A DNA stretch of 64,000 bases from Methylobacterium oryzihabitans (GTDB lineage: Bacteria > Pseudomonadota > Alphaproteobacteria > Rhizobiales > Beijerinckiaceae). The stretch lies in the NCBI RefSeq assembly GCF_004004555.2, contig NZ_SACP01000003.1, positions 186,001-250,000 of the forward strand. The letters run 5' to 3'. Shown one piece after another: positions 34,636 to 45,304 of this stretch. How positions within the stretch are numbered: the stretch's first letter is position 1; every line of letters starts with the position of its first letter. The translations under genes and the position numbers were made by a program. A model generated the notes under the pieces. That model worked only from the letters and a program-made list of their open reading frames with translations. It did no database searches and was not told where the DNA came from.

Positions 34636-35808
34636 ATGGATTGCGGGACGCGCTGCTATCTCGACCACAACGCCACCTCGCCCGTGCGGCCCGAGGTGAC
34701 GGCGGCGGTCGTGCGCGCGCTCACCGGGCTGCCGGGCAATCCGTCCTCGGTCCACCAGGAGGGACGGGCGGCCCGCGCCGCGCTGGAGACCGCCCGCCGG
34801 CAGGTCGCAGCCCTGGTCGGCGCGGCGCCGGACGCGGTGGTGTTCACGAGCGGCGGCACCGAGGCGGCAAACCTCGTCCTCGGCGGCTCGCTCCGCCGGT
34901 CCGGCCGGCCGGCGCCGACGCGGCTCCTCGTCGGGGCGACGGAGCACCCGTGCGTCCTCGACGGCCACGGCTTTCCGGCCGATCGGGTCGAGATCCTGGC
35001 GGTCGGTGCGGACGGGGTGATCGACCTCGCCGCCCTGGAGGCGCGCCTCGCCGCCCTTTCCGGCGAGGCGGTGCTGATCTCGGTGCAGGCGGCCAACAAC
35101 GAGACCGGGGTGATCCAGCCGCTCGCGCGGGTCGCCGACCTCGCCCGCGGTCACGGCGCGGCGCTGGTCCACAGCGACGCGGTCCAGGCCGCCGGCCGGA
35201 TCCCGGTGGACATCGCGGCGCTCGGGATCGACGCCGTGACGCTGTCGGGCCACAAGCTCGGCGCTCCGAAGGGCACCGGCGCCGTCGTGCTCGGCCCGGG
35301 CGTCGCGCTGGACGCCGCCCTGCGCGGCGGCGGCCAGGAGTCGCGGCGCCGGGCCGGCACCGAGAACGTGCCTGGGATCGTCGGCTTCGGGGTCGCGGCG
35401 GAGCTGGCCACCGGCGGCCTCGCCCGGGAGCCGGCCCGCCTCGCGGCGATCCGCGACGCGGTGGAGGCCGGCCTCCGCGCCCGCGCGCCCGCCGCCGTGG
35501 TGTTCGGCGACGGCGCGGCGCGGCTGTCCAACACCCTGTGCGTCGCGGTGCCGGGCCTGTCGGCCTCGACGGCGCTGATCGCCCTCGACCTCGCGGGCGT
35601 GGCGGTGTCCTCGGGCGCGGCCTGCTCGTCCGGCAAGGTGGCGGCCTCGACGGTTCTGGCGGCGATGGGCGTTCCGGCGGCCCTCGCCGGGGGCGCTCTG
35701 CGCCTGAGTCTGGGGTGGAACAGCGAATCCGCCGACGGGGACCGGGTCCTCGCGGCCTTCGATCGGCTGCTCGCCACCCTATATAAGCGGCAGGAGAGGG
35801 CGGCATGA
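34636..35808 (+). CDS. Cysteine desulfurase, IscS/NifS type (first suf operon gene)
   Basis: This 390-residue PLP enzyme of the class V fold begins MDCGTRCYLDHNATSPVRPE. It has GGTEAANLVLGG, PLP-binding Lys207 in LSGHKLGAPKG, RRRAGTENVPG and the catalytic Cys330 in SSGAACSSGKV. It removes sulfur from L-cysteine as a persulfide for Fe-S assembly. It belongs to the group I (IscS/NifS) layout and so differs from SufS encoded later in the same operon. It begins 116 nt after the second iron box. Confidence 0.9.
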   Translation: MDCGTRCYLDHNATSPVRPEVTAAVVRALTGLPGNPSSVHQEGRAARAALETARRQVAALVGAAPDAVVFTSGGTEAANLVLGGSLRRSGRPAPTRLLVGATEHPCVLDGHGFPADRVEILAVGADGVIDLAALEARLAALSGEAVLISVQAANNETGVIQPLARVADLARGHGAALVHSDAVQAAGRIPVDIAALGIDAVTLSGHKLGAPKGTGAVVLGPGVALDAALRGGGQESRRRAGTENVPGIVGFGVAAELATGGLAREPARLAAIRDAVEAGLRARAPAAVVFGDGAARLSNTLCVAVPGLSASTALIALDLAGVAVSSGAACSSGKVAASTVLAAMGVPAALAGGALRLSLGWNSESADGDRVLAAFDRLLATLYKRQERAA

Positions 35809-35876
35809 CCATGCTGCCCCGGCCGGCCGTGTCATCAACCCGCGGCCCTTGAAGCCGTCAGCGGTAGGAGACGTGA

Positions 35877-37342
<1,466 letters not shown>

Positions 37343-37346
<4 letters not shown>

Positions 37347-37792
37347 GACGGACGACGGCTGCCGCGATGCTGGTCGTGGCAGTCGCCGCATCGGTTGGTC
37401 GGGCACAGGCTTGCGACTGCCTCTGGCCTCGCCGTCTCAAGACGGATGAGGAAAGGCTGGCCTATCGCTTCAACCAAGCGAAGCTCGTGGCGACTCTTCG
37501 AGTCGATCGCGTCAGAATCCCGGATGCTAGGCGTGGTGAACCGGACGTCTTCGGCGACGCAACGGTGATCAAAACGATCAAGGGGAAACTGGACCGCAAG
37601 ATCCGGCTTCGGACATCAGGCGGCGACGAGAGCGCAAATTGCGGCCTCGGCACGTCCCTTTTTCAGGCAGCATCCGACCGGAGGCTGCTGACCGTTGCGC
37701 TCACGAAGGCGTCTCGGACTCGGAACACGTTCGGGATCGGGAGTTGCGGATATTTTGAGCTCGATGCCTTTCACAGCGCCCCTGATAAATAG
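37343..37792 (+). CDS. Secreted NTR/TIMP-like cysteine protein inserted between sufB and sufC
   Basis: This 149-residue protein starts with GTG overlapping the sufB stop (GTGA). It has a signal peptide ([19 protein letters not shown]) and a mature start [10 protein letters not shown] with Cys24 and Cys26. Later ANCGLG and GSCGYFEL supply two more Cys, with [20 protein letters not shown] between. The C-x-C start, a beta-rich body and two late cysteines fit the netrin/TIMP-like (NTR) fold seen in many uncharacterised bacterial secreted proteins. G+C is clearly lower than in sufB/sufC. A periplasmic protein inside a cytosolic Fe-S operon is unexpected. Confidence 0.72.
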
Positions 37793-37833
37793 CCATCGAG
37801 TGAGCTGAACAACGAATATGGACGTGAACTGAC

Positions 37834-38586
37834 ATGCTCGAAATCAAGAACCTCGTTGTCCAGATCGAGGACAACCGCATCCTCAACGGCCTGAACCTCA
37901 CCGTCGCCGACGGCGAGGTCGCCGCCATCATGGGCCCGAACGGCTCCGGCAAGTCGACCCTGTCCTACGTCATCGCGGGCAAGGAGGACTACGAGGTCCT
38001 CGACGGCGAGATCCTGCTCGACGGCCAGAACGTCCTGGAGATGGCGGCCGACGAGCGTGCCGCCGCCGGCGTGTTCCTGGCCTTCCAGTACCCGCTGGAG
38101 ATCCCCGGTGTCGGCACCATGACGTTCCTCAAGGCATGCCTCAACGCGCAGCGCAAGGCGCGGGGCGAGGACGAACTGACCACTCCCGACTTCATGCGCC
38201 GGGTCTACGCCGCCGCCGACACCCTCGAGATCAACCGGGAGATGCTCAAGCGCGCCCTCAACGTCGGGTTCTCCGGCGGCGAGAAGAAGCGCATGGAGAT
38301 CCTCCAGATGGCGCTGCTGGAGCCGAAGTTCTGCGTCCTCGACGAGACCGATTCCGGCCTCGACATCGACGCGCTGCGCATCGTGTCCGAGGGCGTGAAC
38401 GCGCTGCGGGCGCAGGGCCGCTCGTTCCTGGTCATCACCCACTACCAGCGGCTGCTCAACCACATCGTGCCCGACACCGTGCACGTCATGTCGAAGGGCC
38501 AGATCGTGAAGACCGGCGGCAAGGAACTGGCGCTCGAACTCGAGGCGTCCGGCTACGCCGAGTACCGCACCGGCGAGGCCGCGTGA
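37834..38586 (+). CDS. sufC: Fe-S assembly ATPase SufC
   Basis: This 250-residue ABC-type ATPase has Walker A GPNGSGKS, the SufC-specific [12 protein letters not shown], signature FSGGEKKR and Walker [16 protein letters not shown]. It ends [10 protein letters not shown]. It powers conformational change of SufB-SufD in the cytosol. The stop overlaps the sufD start (TGATG). Confidence 0.96.
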   Translation: MLEIKNLVVQIEDNRILNGLNLTVADGEVAAIMGPNGSGKSTLSYVIAGKEDYEVLDGEILLDGQNVLEMAADERAAAGVFLAFQYPLEIPGVGTMTFLKACLNAQRKARGEDELTTPDFMRRVYAAADTLEINREMLKRALNVGFSGGEKKRMEILQMALLEPKFCVLDETDSGLDIDALRIVSEGVNALRAQGRSFLVITHYQRLLNHIVPDTVHVMSKGQIVKTGGKELALELEASGYAEYRTGEAA

Positions 38587-39908
38587 TGGCCGACGTCACC
38601 AACCTCCGCTCCCCCGCCGAGGCCGGCCTGTCGAAGCTGTTCGAGTCGGCCCGCAAGAGCTTCGCCACCGAGGAGGCGATCAGCCGCGAGGAGGCGTTCC
38701 GCTTCTTCGAGGCGACCGGCCTGCCGAGCCGGCGGGTCGAGGCGTTCAAGTACACCGACCTGCGCGCCGCGATCACCGAGGCGGCTCCGCCCGCCGAGGC
38801 GCCGGCCGAGGACGCGGCGAAGGCCGCCGTCGCCGGGGCCACCAGCTTCGCGAAGATCGAGGCCGTGCGCCTGACCTTCGTCAACGGCCACCTCGTCGCC
38901 GCCCTGTCGGATCTCGACCGGCTGCCGGAGGGCGTCACGGTCGCTCCGCTCAACGCGGCCCTGGCGCAGGGCGACGCGCGCCTCAAGCGCCTCGCCCCGG
39001 TCGAGCAGGCCCGCGAGAACCCGGTCTACCAGCTCAACACGGCGTTCCTCGCCGACGGCGCGCTGATCTCGGTGGCCGAGGGCGCCAGGCCGGCGATGCC
39101 GGTGCACCTGCGCTTCGTCGGCGCCGGCGCGACGGCGTTCTCGACCGCGACCCGCGTCCTGGTCGAACTCGGTGCCGGCGCGGAGTTCACCCTGCTGGAG
39201 AGCCACGAGGGGCCGGACGGGGTCGCCTACCAGCCGAACGACGCCCTCGACGTGCGCATCGGTGAGGGCGCGGACTTCCGGCACGCCCGGCTCAACGCCG
39301 AGGGGCGCGCCGCGGTCGCGCTCTCGACCCTGTCGGTGCGGCTCGACGCCGAGGCCCGGCTGGAGACGGTCAACCTCGTCACCGGCGCCGTGCTGTCGCG
39401 CCACCAGATCTACCTGCACGTCGCCGGCGAGAACGCCAACGCGGTGGTCAACGGCGCGGCGTTGCTCGGGGCCGGCCAGCTCGCGGATTCGACCCTGCTC
39501 GCCGACCACGCGGCGGTGGGCGGCGTCGGCCGCGAGATGTTCAAGACGGTGATCGACGGCGACGCCACCGGCGTGTTCCAGGGCAAGATCATCGTCCGGC
39601 AGGTCGCGCAGCAGACCGACGGCAAGATGAAATCCGACTGCCTGCTCCTGACCGATGACGGTCAGATGATGAACAAGCCGGAACTGGAGATCTTCGCCGA
39701 CGACGTCGCCTGCGGCCACGGGGCCACCTGCGGCGCGCCGGACGACGACCTGCTGTTCTACCTCATGGCCCGCGGCCTGCCGCGGGCGGTGGCCGAGAGC
39801 CTGCTGGTCCAGGCCTTCGTCGGCGAGGCCGTGGAAGCGGTTTCGCACGAGGGCGCCCGGGCGGAACTGATCGGCCGGATCGAGGCCTGGCTGGCGGCCC
39901 GGGGATGA
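38586..39908 (+). CDS. sufD: Fe-S assembly protein SufD
   Basis: This 440-residue partner of SufB has GLPSRRVEAFKYTDLRAAI at the N-terminus. The beta-helix core carries VFQGKIIVRQVAQQTDGKM, KPELEIFADDVACGHGATCG (with the conserved Cys and His) and YLMARGLPRAVAESLLVQAF. It completes the SufBC2D scaffold. One-base overlap with sufC. Confidence 0.95.
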   Translation: MADVTNLRSPAEAGLSKLFESARKSFATEEAISREEAFRFFEATGLPSRRVEAFKYTDLRAAITEAAPPAEAPAEDAAKAAVAGATSFAKIEAVRLTFVNGHLVAALSDLDRLPEGVTVAPLNAALAQGDARLKRLAPVEQARENPVYQLNTAFLADGALISVAEGARPAMPVHLRFVGAGATAFSTATRVLVELGAGAEFTLLESHEGPDGVAYQPNDALDVRIGEGADFRHARLNAEGRAAVALSTLSVRLDAEARLETVNLVTGAVLSRHQIYLHVAGENANAVVNGAALLGAGQLADSTLLADHAAVGGVGREMFKTVIDGDATGVFQGKIIVRQVAQQTDGKMKSDCLLLTDDGQMMNKPELEIFADDVACGHGATCGAPDDDLLFYLMARGLPRAVAESLLVQAFVGEAVEAVSHEGARAELIGRIEAWLAARG

Positions 39909-39975
39909 ACGCGGCGGGGCCGTGCGCGGCCCCGCCTGCATCCTCGCCCCGGCGCTCCCTTCACACGAGCAATCC

Positions 39976-41220
39976 ATGACCGCACCCGCCTCCCAGACCC
40001 CCTACGACGTCGCGGCGATCCGGGCGCAATTCCCGATCCTGTCGCAGACGGTCTACGGCAAGCCGCTGATCTACCTCGACAACGCCGCCTCGGCCCAGAA
40101 GCCGCGCGCCGTCATCGACGCGATGGTCGGCTCGATGGAAACCGCCTACGCCAACGTCCATCGCGGCCTGCACTTCATGGCCAACGCCGCGACCGAGGGC
40201 TTCGAGGGCGGGCGCGAATCAGCGCGGGTGTTCCTCAACGCCCGCTCGACCGACGAGATCATCCTCACCCGCAACGCCACCGAGGCCTACAACCTCGTGG
40301 CCTCCTCGATGGGCTGGGCCGGCCTGATCGGGGAGGGGGACGAGATCATCCTGTCGATCATGGAGCACCACTCCAACATCGTGCCGTGGCACTTCCTGCG
40401 CGAGCGCCGCGGCGCCGTCATCAAGTGGGCGCCGGTGGACGACGACGGCAACTTCCTGCTCGACGAGTACGAGACGCTGTTCACGCCGCGCACGAAGATG
40501 GTGGCGATCACCCACATGTCGAACGTGCTCGGCACGGTGACGCCGGCCAAGGACATCGTCCGCATCGCCCACGACCACGGCGTTCCGGTGCTGCTCGACG
40601 GCGCCCAGAGCGCGGTCCACCAGCGCATCGACGTCCAGGACCTCGACTGCGACTTCTTCGTGTTCACCGGCCACAAGGTCTACGGCCCGACCGGGATCGG
40701 CGTGCTCTACGGCAAGAAGGAGTGGCTGGAGCGGCTGCCTCCCTACCAGGGCGGCGGCGAGATGATCCACACCGTCACCCAGGACGCGATCACCTACAAC
40801 GAGCCGCCGCACCGGTTCGAGGCCGGCACGCCGGCGATCGTCGAGGCGGTCGGCCTCGGCGCCGCCCTCGACTTCATGATGGCGCTCGGCCAGGACAGGA
40901 TCGCGGCGCACGAGGCGGCGCTGACCGCCTACGCGATGGAGCGGCTCGGCGCGATGAACAGCCTGCGGCTGATCGGGCGCGCCAAGGGCAAGGGGGCGGT
41001 CGTCTCGTTCGAGATGAAGGGCGCGCACGCCCACGACGTCGCGACGGTGATCGACCGCCAGGGCGTCGCGGTGCGGGCCGGCACCCATTGCGCGATGCCG
41101 CTGCTCGCCCGCTTCGGCGCGACCTCGACCTGTCGTGCCTCGTTCGGATTGTATAATACCACCGACGACGTCGATGCCCTGGTGGCGGCCCTCGCCAAGG
41201 CCGAGATGATGTTCGCGTGA
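39976..41220 (+). CDS. sufS: Cysteine desulfurase SufS
   Basis: This 414-residue group II desulfurase has LIYLDNAASAQKPRAVIDAM and NVHRGLHFMANAATEGFEGG. EHHSNIVPWH, PLP lysine in FTGHKVYGPTGIG and catalytic Cys372 in RAGTHCAMPLL complete the active site. It transfers sulfur to the SufBCD scaffold, usually with SufE or SufU; neither is encoded in this operon. Confidence 0.95.
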   Translation: MTAPASQTPYDVAAIRAQFPILSQTVYGKPLIYLDNAASAQKPRAVIDAMVGSMETAYANVHRGLHFMANAATEGFEGGRESARVFLNARSTDEIILTRNATEAYNLVASSMGWAGLIGEGDEIILSIMEHHSNIVPWHFLRERRGAVIKWAPVDDDGNFLLDEYETLFTPRTKMVAITHMSNVLGTVTPAKDIVRIAHDHGVPVLLDGAQSAVHQRIDVQDLDCDFFVFTGHKVYGPTGIGVLYGKKEWLERLPPYQGGGEMIHTVTQDAITYNEPPHRFEAGTPAIVEAVGLGAALDFMMALGQDRIAAHEAALTAYAMERLGAMNSLRLIGRAKGKGAVVSFEMKGAHAHDVATVIDRQGVAVRAGTHCAMPLLARFGATSTCRASFGLYNTTDDVDALVAALAKAEMMFA

Positions 41221-41227
41221 GGAACCC

Positions 41228-41593
41228 ATGACCGCAACGACCCCGCACGGGCCGCAAGTCGCCGCCTCGGCGATTCCGCCCGAGGAACTCGACCAGCTCA
41301 CCGACGGCATCGTGACGGCGCTGAAATCCGTCTACGATCCCGAGATCCCGGCCGACATCTACGAGCTCGGCCTGATCTACAAGGTCGACATCGGCGACGA
41401 CCGCAACGTCGCGATCGACATGACTCTGACGGCGCCGGGCTGCCCGGTCGCCGGCGAGATGCCGGGCTGGGTCGAGAACGCGGTCTCGGCGGTGCCCGGC
41501 GTGCAGGGCTGCACCGTCACGATGGTGTTCGACCCGCCGTGGGACCAGAGCCGGATGTCCGACGAGGCCCGCGTCGCCCTCGACATGTGGTGA
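41228..41593 (+). CDS. sufT: SufT-type (DUF59/MIP18) Fe-S assembly protein
   Basis: This 121-residue protein has the DUF59 core KSVYDPEIPADIYELGLIYK and MTLTAPGCPVAGEMPGWVEN, with the conserved Cys. It ends with DPPWDQSRMSDEARVALDMW, typical of SUF-linked SufT. These proteins help maturation of client Fe-S proteins. It starts 7 nt after sufS. Confidence 0.93.
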   Translation: MTATTPHGPQVAASAIPPEELDQLTDGIVTALKSVYDPEIPADIYELGLIYKVDIGDDRNVAIDMTLTAPGCPVAGEMPGWVENAVSAVPGVQGCTVTMVFDPPWDQSRMSDEARVALDMW

Positions 41594-41596
41594 CGC

Positions 41597-41614
41597 GGCG
41601 GCTGGCAAGCCGCC
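41597..41614 (+). terminator. Short hairpin between sufT and sufA
   Basis: A 7-bp perfect stem, ggcggct (41597-41603) with agccgcc (41608-41614), loop ggca, starts 3 nt after sufT. It has no T tract. It may attenuate or process the transcript before sufA, which begins 79 bp later. Confidence 0.45.
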
Positions 41615-41693
41615 CTGCGACCACCTATCATCAGGGTCCCGATACCCTCACCTGCCCGGGCCTTGAACCCGGACGTCGGAGAGACCGTTCCCC

Positions 41694-42074
41694 ATGGCAC
41701 CGAGCTTCAAGGTCATCACGCTCACGGACGCCGCCGCCGAGCGCATCCGGGGCATCATCGCGGATGCCGACCAGCCGATCGCCGGCGTGCGCCTCGGCGT
41801 GCGCAACGGCGGCTGCGCCGGCATGGCCTACACGATGGAATACGCCGACGCGCGCCGGCCCGGCGAGGACATGGTCGAGGATCGCGGCGTGCGGGTGTTC
41901 ATCGACCCCAAGGCCGTGCTGTTCCTGCTCGGCACGCAGATGGACTTCAAGACCGACAAGCTGTCGTCGCAGTTCGTGTTCAACAACCCGAACCAGACCT
42001 CGGCCTGCGGCTGCGGCGAGTCGGTCGCGATCACCCCGGCGGCGCCGGGGGTGATGGACGCCGCGCGGGTCTGA
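41694..42074 (+). CDS. sufA: A-type Fe-S carrier SufA/IscA
   Basis: This 126-residue A-type carrier has the three conserved cysteines in NGGCAGMAY and SACGCGES. Core blocks are LTDAAAERIRGIIAD, GVRVFIDPKAVLFLLGTQMD and SSQFVFNNPNQTSACGCG. It holds Fe or an Fe-S cluster for delivery to apo-proteins. Last gene of the suf operon; tail-to-tail with the GGDEF gene 6 nt away. Confidence 0.93.
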   Translation: MAPSFKVITLTDAAAERIRGIIADADQPIAGVRLGVRNGGCAGMAYTMEYADARRPGEDMVEDRGVRVFIDPKAVLFLLGTQMDFKTDKLSSQFVFNNPNQTSACGCGESVAITPAAPGVMDAARV

Positions 42075-42080
42075 CGCCGC

Positions 42081-43142
42081 TCAGGCGACGTCGTCGAGGT
42101 CGCCGGTCATGGTGTCGTCGACGACCCGGTTGCGGCCCGACCGCTTGGCCAGGAACATGCAGTGGTCGGCCCGCTCCAGCAGCGACACCGCGGTGTCGCC
42201 CCGGCGGATGCTGGCGAGGCCGACCGAGACCGTCACCCGGCCGAGCGATTCGCCGGTCGAGCGCTTGACCAGTTCGCGGCCCATCACGCTGGTGCGGATC
42301 CGCTCCGCCGCGAGGCGGGCGGAATCGCCGTTGCCGCCGGTGAGGATCACGCCGAATTCCTCACCGCCGAACCGGGCCAGCATCGCGCCGGATTCGACGG
42401 TCTCGCGCATCGTCACGGCGACGAGGCGCAGCACCTGATCGCCGGTGAGATGCCCGTACAGATCGTTGAACCGCTTGAAGTGGTCGATGTCGATCACGAT
42501 CAGGCTCACGGGATGGCCCTGCATCGTCGAATGGTCGACCACCTTGCGCAGCATCTCGTCGAAATGCTTGCGGTTCCCGATCCCGGTGAGGGGGTCGGTG
42601 AGGGACTCGACCCGCACGGCCTCCAGGGTCTCGCGCAGGGTCTCGATCTCGGCCCGGCTCTCGCGCATCCGGGCTTCGAGGGTGCGGTTGTTGGCCGCCA
42701 CGTCCCGCGTCGCCACCACCAGCGACGACACGATCTCGCGCACCCGGGCGCGGTTGACGGTGGGCCCGCTGAGATCCTGGGAGATCGCCTGCAGCGAGGC
42801 GCCGTAGCGCATCGTCGAGCCGAGGGCGACTTCGAGCATCTCCATGATCTGATCGATCTCGGTGATGACCCCGGCCCCGGTACGTTCGGCCTCGGCGGTC
42901 AGGCGGCGGCCGTCGATATAGGTCTCGTAGAGTTGGTCGATGCTGGCGGAGCTCAGCGTGCCGTGCTCGGTCGTCAGGCGCTTGACGGCTTCGTTGAGCA
43001 GGGGCTGCGCCCCCGACACGTAGCTGTACCAGACCGCGTAGCTGCGGGGATCGGCCGAGGAGCCGTAGGCCTTCATCAGCTCGGTCGCTCGCTGTCCGAA
43101 CAGGAAGCTGCGCTCGATGTCAGCCTGGGACAGTTCACTCAC
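42081..43142 (-). CDS. Diguanylate cyclase (GGDEF domain)
   Basis: This is a 353-residue cytosolic protein. The N-terminal about 170 residues are helical (AERTGAGVITEIDQIMEMLE, ARMRESRAEIETLRETLEAV) and likely form a dimerising coiled coil. They are followed by a GGDEF domain with DPLTGIGNRKHFDEML, DIDHFKRFNDLYGH and the active-site loop GGEEF. It should make c-di-GMP. No RxxD inhibitory site is seen directly before the loop. The GTG at 43142 is chosen because GGGAGAAG lies just upstream; an ATG at 43190 would add 16 residues. Confidence 0.88.
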   Translation of the reverse strand: MSELSQADIERSFLFGQRATELMKAYGSSADPRSYAVWYSYVSGAQPLLNEAVKRLTTEHGTLSSASIDQLYETYIDGRRLTAEAERTGAGVITEIDQIMEMLEVALGSTMRYGASLQAISQDLSGPTVNRARVREIVSSLVVATRDVAANNRTLEARMRESRAEIETLRETLEAVRVESLTDPLTGIGNRKHFDEMLRKVVDHSTMQGHPVSLIVIDIDHFKRFNDLYGHLTGDQVLRLVAVTMRETVESGAMLARFGGEEFGVILTGGNGDSARLAAERIRTSVMGRELVKRSTGESLGRVTVSVGLASIRRGDTAVSLLERADHCMFLAKRSGRNRVVDDTMTGDLDDVA

Positions 43143-43268
43143 CCGGCTTCTCCCACCATCAGCCCCCCGTCGTGCTGACGGGGCGCCCACGTCTGGGTCA
43201 TACAGGCGGCAGGTAGAGAAGCGGTTAAGACCAGATCGGCACCGGTAAAAAGCCGAACCAGCGGTCTG

Positions 43269-44714
43269 CTACTCCTGGTCGTTCTTCTTCTTGAGGACAA
43301 TCGGACGCAGGAGGAAGGCGGGGATGTGCCCGCCCAGGCCGATCTCGGCCTCGGGCATCGCGTCGGCCTCGCGCGGGGGGCGTGCCGGAGCCGGGCGGGG
43401 GCGTTCCTCGCTCCGCCGGCCCCTGACCCGGTTCGGCGCGTCGACGCGACGCTCCGCCTCGGCGCGACGCGGGTTGCGGGGCTCGTCCCGGCGCTCGCCC
43501 CGCGGCTCGTCGCGGCGCCCGCGGGTGGAGCGCTCGCGGCCGCGCCGGGCCCGCGGCTCGTCGGACTCGTCGTCCGCGGACAGGGTGGAGAGGTCGCCCG
43601 CCTCCCAGCCGATCGGCTGGCCGATCAGGCTCTCGATCGCCGCCAGGGACTTCTCGTCGCCGCGTCCCACGAGGGTGAAGGCGGCACCGCTGCGACCGGC
43701 CCGGCCGGTCCGGCCGATCCGATGGACGTAGTCCTCGGCGTGGTGCGGCACGTCGAAGTTGAACACGTGACTCACCGCCGGGATGTCGAGGCCGCGGGCC
43801 GCGACGTCGCTGGCGACGAGCAGCGGGATCTCGCCCGAGCGGAAGGCGTCGAGAGCGGCCATCCGGGCCCGCTGGTCCATGTCGCCGTGCAGGGCGGCGA
43901 CGGTGAAGCCGTGGTTGGACAGCGATTTCTGCAACTGCGCCACGTCGCGCTTGCGGTTGCAGAAGATGATGCCGTTCTTCAGATCCTCGGCGGCGCGGAT
44001 CAGCTTGCGCAGGGTCTTGCGCTTCTGGTGCCCCTCGGCCCCGGTGGCGACCAGCCGCTGGGTGATGGTCGAGGCGGTCGAGGCCGGACGGGCGACCTCG
44101 ATCCGGACCGGATTGTGGAGGAAGTCGTCGGCGAGCCGCTGGATCTCCGGCGGCATCGTGGCCGAGAAGAACAGCGTCTGGCGGGTGAACGGCACCAGCT
44201 TCACGATGCGCTCGATGTCGGGGATGAACCCCATGTCGAGCATCCGGTCGGCCTCGTCGATCACCAGCAGTTCGACGCCGGACAGCAGCAGCTTGCCGCG
44301 CTCGAAGTGGTCGAGCAGCCGGCCCGGGGTCGCGATGAGCACGTCGACGCCGCGGGTGATCTTGGAATCCTGATCGGCGAACGAGACGCCGCCGATCAGC
44401 AGAGCGACGTTGAGCTTGTGGTTGCTGCCGTAGCGCTCGAAGTTCTCGACCACCTGCGCGGCGAGTTCGCGCGTCGGTTCGAGGACCAGGGTGCGGGGCA
44501 TGCGGGCGCGTGCCCGGCCCTGCTCCAGCATGGTCAGCATCGGCAGGGTGAAGGCGGCGGTCTTGCCGGTTCCGGTCTGCGCGACGCCGAGGACGTCGCG
44601 GCGGCCGAGCACGTGGGGGATGGCCTGGGCCTGGATCGGCGTCGGCGTCGTATACCCCGACTCCGTGACGGCCTGCAGGACCTTGTCGCTCAAACCCAGT
44701 TCTGCGAATGACAT
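43269..44714 (-). CDS. DEAD-box ATP-dependent RNA helicase (RhlE-like)
   Basis: This 481-residue helicase has the Q motif region GYTTPTPIQAQAIP, motif I AQTGTGKT (residues 45-52), PTRELAAQ, DEAD in VIDEADRMLDMGF, SAT in FFSATMPPEI and HRIGRTGRAGRSG. A C-terminal tail of about 95 residues is rich in Arg/Glu and ends LKKKNDQE, probably for RNA binding. It remodels RNA or helps ribosome assembly and decay. Met at 44714 (MSFAELGLSDKV) is the family start. Confidence 0.92.
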   Translation of the reverse strand: MSFAELGLSDKVLQAVTESGYTTPTPIQAQAIPHVLGRRDVLGVAQTGTGKTAAFTLPMLTMLEQGRARARMPRTLVLEPTRELAAQVVENFERYGSNHKLNVALLIGGVSFADQDSKITRGVDVLIATPGRLLDHFERGKLLLSGVELLVIDEADRMLDMGFIPDIERIVKLVPFTRQTLFFSATMPPEIQRLADDFLHNPVRIEVARPASTASTITQRLVATGAEGHQKRKTLRKLIRAAEDLKNGIIFCNRKRDVAQLQKSLSNHGFTVAALHGDMDQRARMAALDAFRSGEIPLLVASDVAARGLDIPAVSHVFNFDVPHHAEDYVHRIGRTGRAGRSGAAFTLVGRGDEKSLAAIESLIGQPIGWEAGDLSTLSADDESDEPRARRGRERSTRGRRDEPRGERRDEPRNPRRAEAERRVDAPNRVRGRRSEERPRPAPARPPREADAMPEAEIGLGGHIPAFLLRPIVLKKKNDQE

Positions 44715-45304
44715 TCCGTATGCGAACCGTTGCGCGCGGCCTGGGCCGGCCGGCGCGGGAAGATCCATCCCGGCAACGGCCTGGGCGCAGGTTGGTTGCA
44801 CAACCTGCTACGCGCGAAGGGACTGTGCACGATCATGCCATTGCGGCGGCGCGCCGAAGTCGCGCCGGCCCCAGGGACACGCCCGAAACCGCGAGACTTG
44901 TCAAGCGCATTCGGTGCCGGCGGACGGAAAACCGGTGGGATCCCGAAGGCGCGGACAGGCGGAGCCGAGCCGTCTCCCGGGCTCGACCTTCCCCAACACC
45001 GACGGCTCGTGCTCGCACGCTGCCCCTTCGCCGCGGACCGACAGCGGAGGATGATCGCCGTTCGGACGAAACGCCCCGCCAATGCGGGGGGCGGCAGGCC
45101 GAGACGGGCACTCGTTCAATCAAATGTTATGGTTAACTCGTTCTTTCCAGGATCGAGCGAAAATCGAAGACCGCGGCGACGGAATTTCATCTTTTGTTGA
45201 CCTGCGGTCCGGTAAAAGCCTGCCTTGTTGCAGGAAAGCGACAGACCGGACGCCGGGCCAGGGATACAAGCGCGCCGGCTTTCGCCAACCAGGACCAGTC
45301 ACAA
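44715..45304. other. 590-bp divergent intergenic region between helicase and outer membrane protein genes
   Basis: No gene is supported. The part next to the helicase is GC-rich with no recognisable frame. The part from 45115 to 45220 is distinctly AT-richer (for example tcaatcaaatgttatggtta and ggaatttcatcttttgttga) and probably contains the strong promoter and leader of the outer membrane protein gene. A long helicase 5' leader is possible, as is common for DEAD-box genes. Confidence 0.5.

Noticed and set aside
42081..43190. Longer GGDEF protein starting at ATG 43190
   Set aside because: Kept as an alternative only; the 16 added residues are Arg/Gly-rich and the GTG at 43142 has the better ribosome site.
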